DNA from: Blastomussa wellsi
Lineage: Eukaryota; Cnidaria; Anthozoa; Scleractinia; Plerogyridae
DNA length: 64,000 nucleotides
Assembly (NCBI GenBank): GCA_947652115.1
Contig: OX393574.1
Coordinates: 11,981,418-12,045,417 of the forward strand
Reading direction: 5' to 3'
Shown: one piece after another, positions 59,810 through 64,000 of the stretch
Numbering within the stretch: position 1 is the stretch's first letter
How the letters are laid out: every line of letters starts with the position of its first letter
The notes under the pieces: model-generated
The model's input: only the letters and a program-made list of their open reading frames with translations
Told to the model about the DNA's origin: nothing
The model's database searches: none
Made by a program: the position numbers and the translations under genes

Positions 59810-62800
59810 TGCTGCGTTATCTGTGTTAAGCTCCGGCGGTATATAAGCTGTTTGGCATGACGTGAGACTATGCTTGCATTAGTTTGGCAGAAATTGCCCT
59901 GCTAGTCTAGTTTTCCACACTTCTAAAATGACCTTCCTCATCCTCTTTGCGGTATATGTGGTCTTCAGCTTGATTTAACAGTGCACGTATCGATGCTTCC
60001 AGAAAAAAACTTAACGCTTTAATTTTACTGGAACAAGCTATCTCAAACATGTATCAACTCCTACAAGTATGACAGTGCTATATATGAAATATGATAAAGG
60101 AAAAATTTCTCGTTTGTCTAAATATAATAAATTATATCTGTGCCGATTCTAAATTGCTTGTTATTTTCTGACAAATTACAAGTAGCCGGCATATAAAGAT
60201 TCCGATACTAAACATTCGCAATTAGGAACCGATTAACAGAAATATTTCACCTTCATTAGAAATCTTCGTTCTGACTTTGTATTCGCGACTAAATTATTCA
60301 TGAGCCGCACAAACTAGAAGGCCTACATCCCTATTAAATACCTTGCCAAAATGCCCGATAACTCAGTAATAAAAGTGCAAATAATCTATACTATCAGGGA
60401 CGGCTTCAGTTTTGCATACGTGTATCTTCGAAAATCGATCGCGCAAGCAAAGGTAAATGTATTGCTTCAAAAAAAAAAACTTTAGAGGACTTTTTAAGGG
60501 CATTTTCTTCAGTTCAGGTTGTTCGAGATCATCTTATGACGGGACTAAATATTATAAAACATCACCTAAAATTGTGGTCGAAAACTTTTTTCAGTTCTCT
60601 GTGAAGAATTTAAGTGCTAGGGAGAAAACTCCATGAAACATACTCCACCGGAGAAGAAGATCAAAGTTTTTCGTTACGAGTTTTAGGTTCTCTATGTGGT
60701 AAAGGCATTTTGTTTATATCCAAGCCAAAATTTGGCGAACTGGTGAGGGAAAAATAATTTTGTACACTCTGTTTCCATTACGGCTTTGTTTAGTTTTGGC
60801 TATATGACTCGAAACGCCACGAGAAAACAAGTTCGCAGAAGAGGCGTTATTTTTTTTTACAACTGAGTGCTCTAAAAACCTTTCCATGCTTTCTAAAATG
60901 CCGCAACCCTCTTATATCACAGCTAAGAAAGCCTTTGAACTATGGACAAGTGAGGTTGAATGGAAGATCAAAATTTGTAGAACAGGCTCCATTTTAAGGC
61001 ATGATTGGAAATTTTAAGAAGAAAGCTCAGAGAAAGTTTGGTCGTTTTATTCAGCTGATGAAACATAACCCTATAAAATAAATTTTCTTCATTGTATCAT
61101 GTAACTCTGAGTAGACTTTTAGCATATTAAGAAACTTACTTCGACGCTTAGAAATTAACGAACGAAGTCTTCTTGCAAATTTAAACGAGGCACTTTCATG
61201 CATGAAATGAACGCTTAAACTTTTTTCTTTCAAGTAACTAACGAGTGCTCTTGCAGTCAAATTTAATTGTTTTGTTGAAAGTGAAGCAAGCGATATTCGT
61301 CCAAGGGAAAAAAATTCTTAAGAAGTACGTATTTTAGAAAATTTAACTCTGGAATGAAACAGATTTGCGCGTGTTGATAGTGGCAGATTTTACATGGACA
61401 ATAGTTATCGGTTCTTCGTCGGTGAGCTGGTACAGTTTGTATCTGTATAACATCAGATTACTCAACGACAGATGGTCTTGTCCAACCAAAAGAAGTTTGT
61501 AATCTATTCTTTGTACTCCATGCTTTAAATTTAAATACATAAAACGGTTTGAAAAAGAATTTTTTTCTCTGATTTCAGTAAAGAGTAGAGTTGTTTTCAG
61601 GTTGCAAATATTTCACTGACGGTGGGGCCCCGAATGTAAGGTGTAGCGACCTCGCAGCAAGCAAAAATCTACTTTAGGCCGGGGTCTTGCAAAGGTGAAA
61701 AAATTGCTTGAAGCAAAATAGTATTAGTAGGCAAATATATATGAATAAACAACTTTTCAATAACGGAACACGTTTTGCTTGAAAACATTTTTACCAAGCA
61801 AGTCCGCAGGATGCAATTGAACACAAAGCTATGGATTACATCAGTATTATGCTAGAAACATGCAAATCCAAAGTCAAGAACAAGTGTTTTTACTTTTCAA
61901 TTCAATCTCTTTTCCCGTGTCAGAGGAAAACAGCTTGCGAGCAAATAACATTCCTGTCTATGAATAGGCGCTTTCATTTGATTGAAAGGCACTGTTTCTT
62001 TCATTCAAGCAACAAAACACGTTTGTAATCTTGCCAAGAACATGTCAAGTGTTGTGTTTTAACGTGAAGTAGTTTCTTTAGATTTCGTATTGCGCTCGAG
62101 CGATCCTCGCTTTTTAAGCAAAAAAAGAATTTAAAAGGCCTTTCAAACAGTCTGAAGAATTATCTTAGCTAAGACAAAGGAGGGAATTAAAGAACTCCCT
62201 TGTTTTAGGTAAGACGATCGAGCGTCTACGTCCTTTCGCAAAACGAGAGAGAATTCTTCAGCAAGGCTTCGCGTCAAACCCGGAACAGAACACTGTTCCT
62301 CACACTAGCAAAGTCGATCGAACATGTCATAGTTGTGACATCAATTTTGGCTCCCTTATTGATGAAACGAAAAGCAGAAATCTTACTACAGTATGGATTT
62401 CAAATGGTTCAATTCGCTTTTCTTTATTTACGAATTTCGAGGACAATACAGTCTTTTTTACTGCACGAGGTTTCGACGCCCGCTATTCTTCCAGTCCATG
62501 TGTTGCGTGCGATCAATGGATTCACAAACTAGCTTTTGATAATTATTTCAGTACATTTATATTGCAATTATATATCTTCTGTTAAGTGTGCCTTGCTCCA
62601 GTGGAATTCAGCGGAAAGAACCTTTAGCAACAAGCTACTACTATTAGCTACTAATATTATTTTATCCTCGATAGCTCGATGCTATTAAAACTGAAAAATC
62701 GGTCATCATTTAACCAATTGTAAAATTGGTTTCTGAAAAGTTTTTAGTATAAAAGAATATGTTGGTGGACATTCTTTATCGTTTAGTCACGTATTTGAAC

Positions 62801-64000
62801 GTTATTTCACGGAAGAGCGAAACATGCGTATTTTCTTACAATTTCAAGCAAAACCGCCAGATATTTTCGTCTCTCATTCCACGAACATGATTCTTTAAAT
62901 GTTTTCAAGCTCTTTATTAAGACTTATAAACGATTAAAACAAATTGTATCAGTACAGTTTACGCCTTAAAAGCTCTTTCTTCAAGATGTTACACACGGAA
63001 GCTATAGGCTTCGCAAATGAACTCTCGCACAATAACTCCCATTGAGAAGAAAGGGCCGAACTGTTGTGACCGAGTTATTAAATAGCAATTCATCAGCTTT
63101 TAAACATCTTTAATAGTAATTGCCACATGCTTCCTGCTGACCGAGCTGAAAATTATTTCAGCTTGTTCAAAGTCTCCAATATATTTATGGCTCCAAATTT
63201 TTGAAAGTGAATGCGTTTTGTATCACTAAAGATCGTTTCTAAGCCTAAGGACATGTAGTGTTTTAGAAAATGTAATTTTTAAACGAGGGAACAATCCCTT
63301 ATTATCTTTTGTTTAGCGAGACAAATAGTCTTGTGTTTTATTTTCACACCTTTTACAAACGTACAACAGAGAAAAGAGAAGTTCAAGAAAATCTTTGTGG
63401 GAAACACTTCACAAAATCTTCTTCAGTAATATAAAACTCATTTATTTTACCACCAAATACTTTTTTTTGTTTTCTCATCTATACATTAATTTAAGCTTAA
63501 CTGCCAACTGTGTAGCAATTTTTTAGCCGGAAAATGCTGTATTTAATTTTGAGTATGAAAGCACGCTAAGGTGACGAAATAGTAATTTATATTTACATGG
63601 TTGTAAGTCCCGAAATTTCTATTTTGCATGACCGCATAAAAGCTCTTGTGGTTAGAGATACATAATTTATAATTACTCAAAGTGAATGTAAAGTTCTTGG
63701 GTCTAATCCGAGTTAACTCCAAAAACGCAACAGAGCCATGAGCGAAATTTCTGTTGGGTTTTGCTGGGATAAATCTTAAGTCGGCTTTGTGAATGGAAGG
63801 TAGTGTTTTCTTTCGGCAGAATGCTTTAAACTTTCGCACCCCTTGAATCAATGTCTTCCCGCACGCGACCAAGAACAAATTTGATAAATAAATAATAGGG
63901 CAAATTTAAATCGTTTTTTCTTACGCTAACCGCAGAACCAATATTCTAAGAAGTATGAATCGAAATGTTGTACATATATTGTGTTTTTACAATCGCACTT
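59810..64000. other. AT-rich stretch, no gene recognised
   Basis: ORFs up to 111 codons are present (for example 63543-63878, minus), but none shows a motif, compositional signal or flanking splice sites that I trust. No tandem or long inverted repeat was seen. Confidence 0.4.

Noticed and set aside
63543..63878. 111-codon minus ORF
   Set aside because: No domain, no splice context and ordinary composition for chance ORFs here.

Overview
The window looks like nuclear DNA of a cnidarian, most likely a stony coral. It is AT-rich, its genes have GT-AG introns, and most of it is old repeat DNA: foldback and MITE-like elements, tRNA-derived SINEs, LINE and Penelope fragments, and satellites. The coral assignment is inference from gene style and repeat character; no database was searched. 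One 200-base assembly gap lies at 39283-39482.

Layout. 0-1.6 kb: minus-strand ORFs, one with the GS...DxD signature of a Mab-21/cGAS-like nucleotidyltransferase. 4.5-8 kb: a minus-strand secreted PAN/apple-domain gene whose first coding intron holds a retroelement fragment that was itself split by a 5'-truncated LINE with perfect 15-bp target duplications. 8-20 kb: gene-poor, with splice-site evidence for a plus-strand non-coding transcript, a 1.25-kb tandem duplication that doubles one of its exons, and several long hairpins. 20.0-23.9 kb: a 37-bp satellite of roughly a hundred units. 24-32 kb: DNA-transposon-like repeats, a Penelope-like reverse transcriptase relic and many palindromes. 32.3-36.1 kb: a family-A GPCR pair, one intact single-exon receptor on the minus strand and one 5'-truncated copy on the plus strand. 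37-40.5 kb: foldback element, gap and an 85/94-bp satellite. 40.8-49.1 kb: a minus-strand gene of very short, phase-compatible exons encoding a charged, probably coiled-coil protein, with an apparent internal exon-bearing duplication and a 1,033-bp TA-flanked element with Z-DNA-like ends. 50.1-58.7 kb: a complete eight-exon mitochondrial phosphate carrier gene (SLC25A3) on the plus strand. 58.8-64 kb: one SINE copy and otherwise nothing recognised.

The genes do not form one pathway. The carrier and the coiled-coil gene are arranged head to head about 1 kb apart if the proposed first exon at 49052-49067 is right. The best-supported gene models are SLC25A3, the GPCR, the PAN-domain gene and the LINE reverse transcriptase. 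The most unusual observations are the dated LINE-in-retroelement insertion with an intact empty-site copy at 56.4 kb, the exon duplications, the 1,033-bp element with alternating purine-pyrimidine ends, and the 37-bp satellite with larger duplicated blocks.
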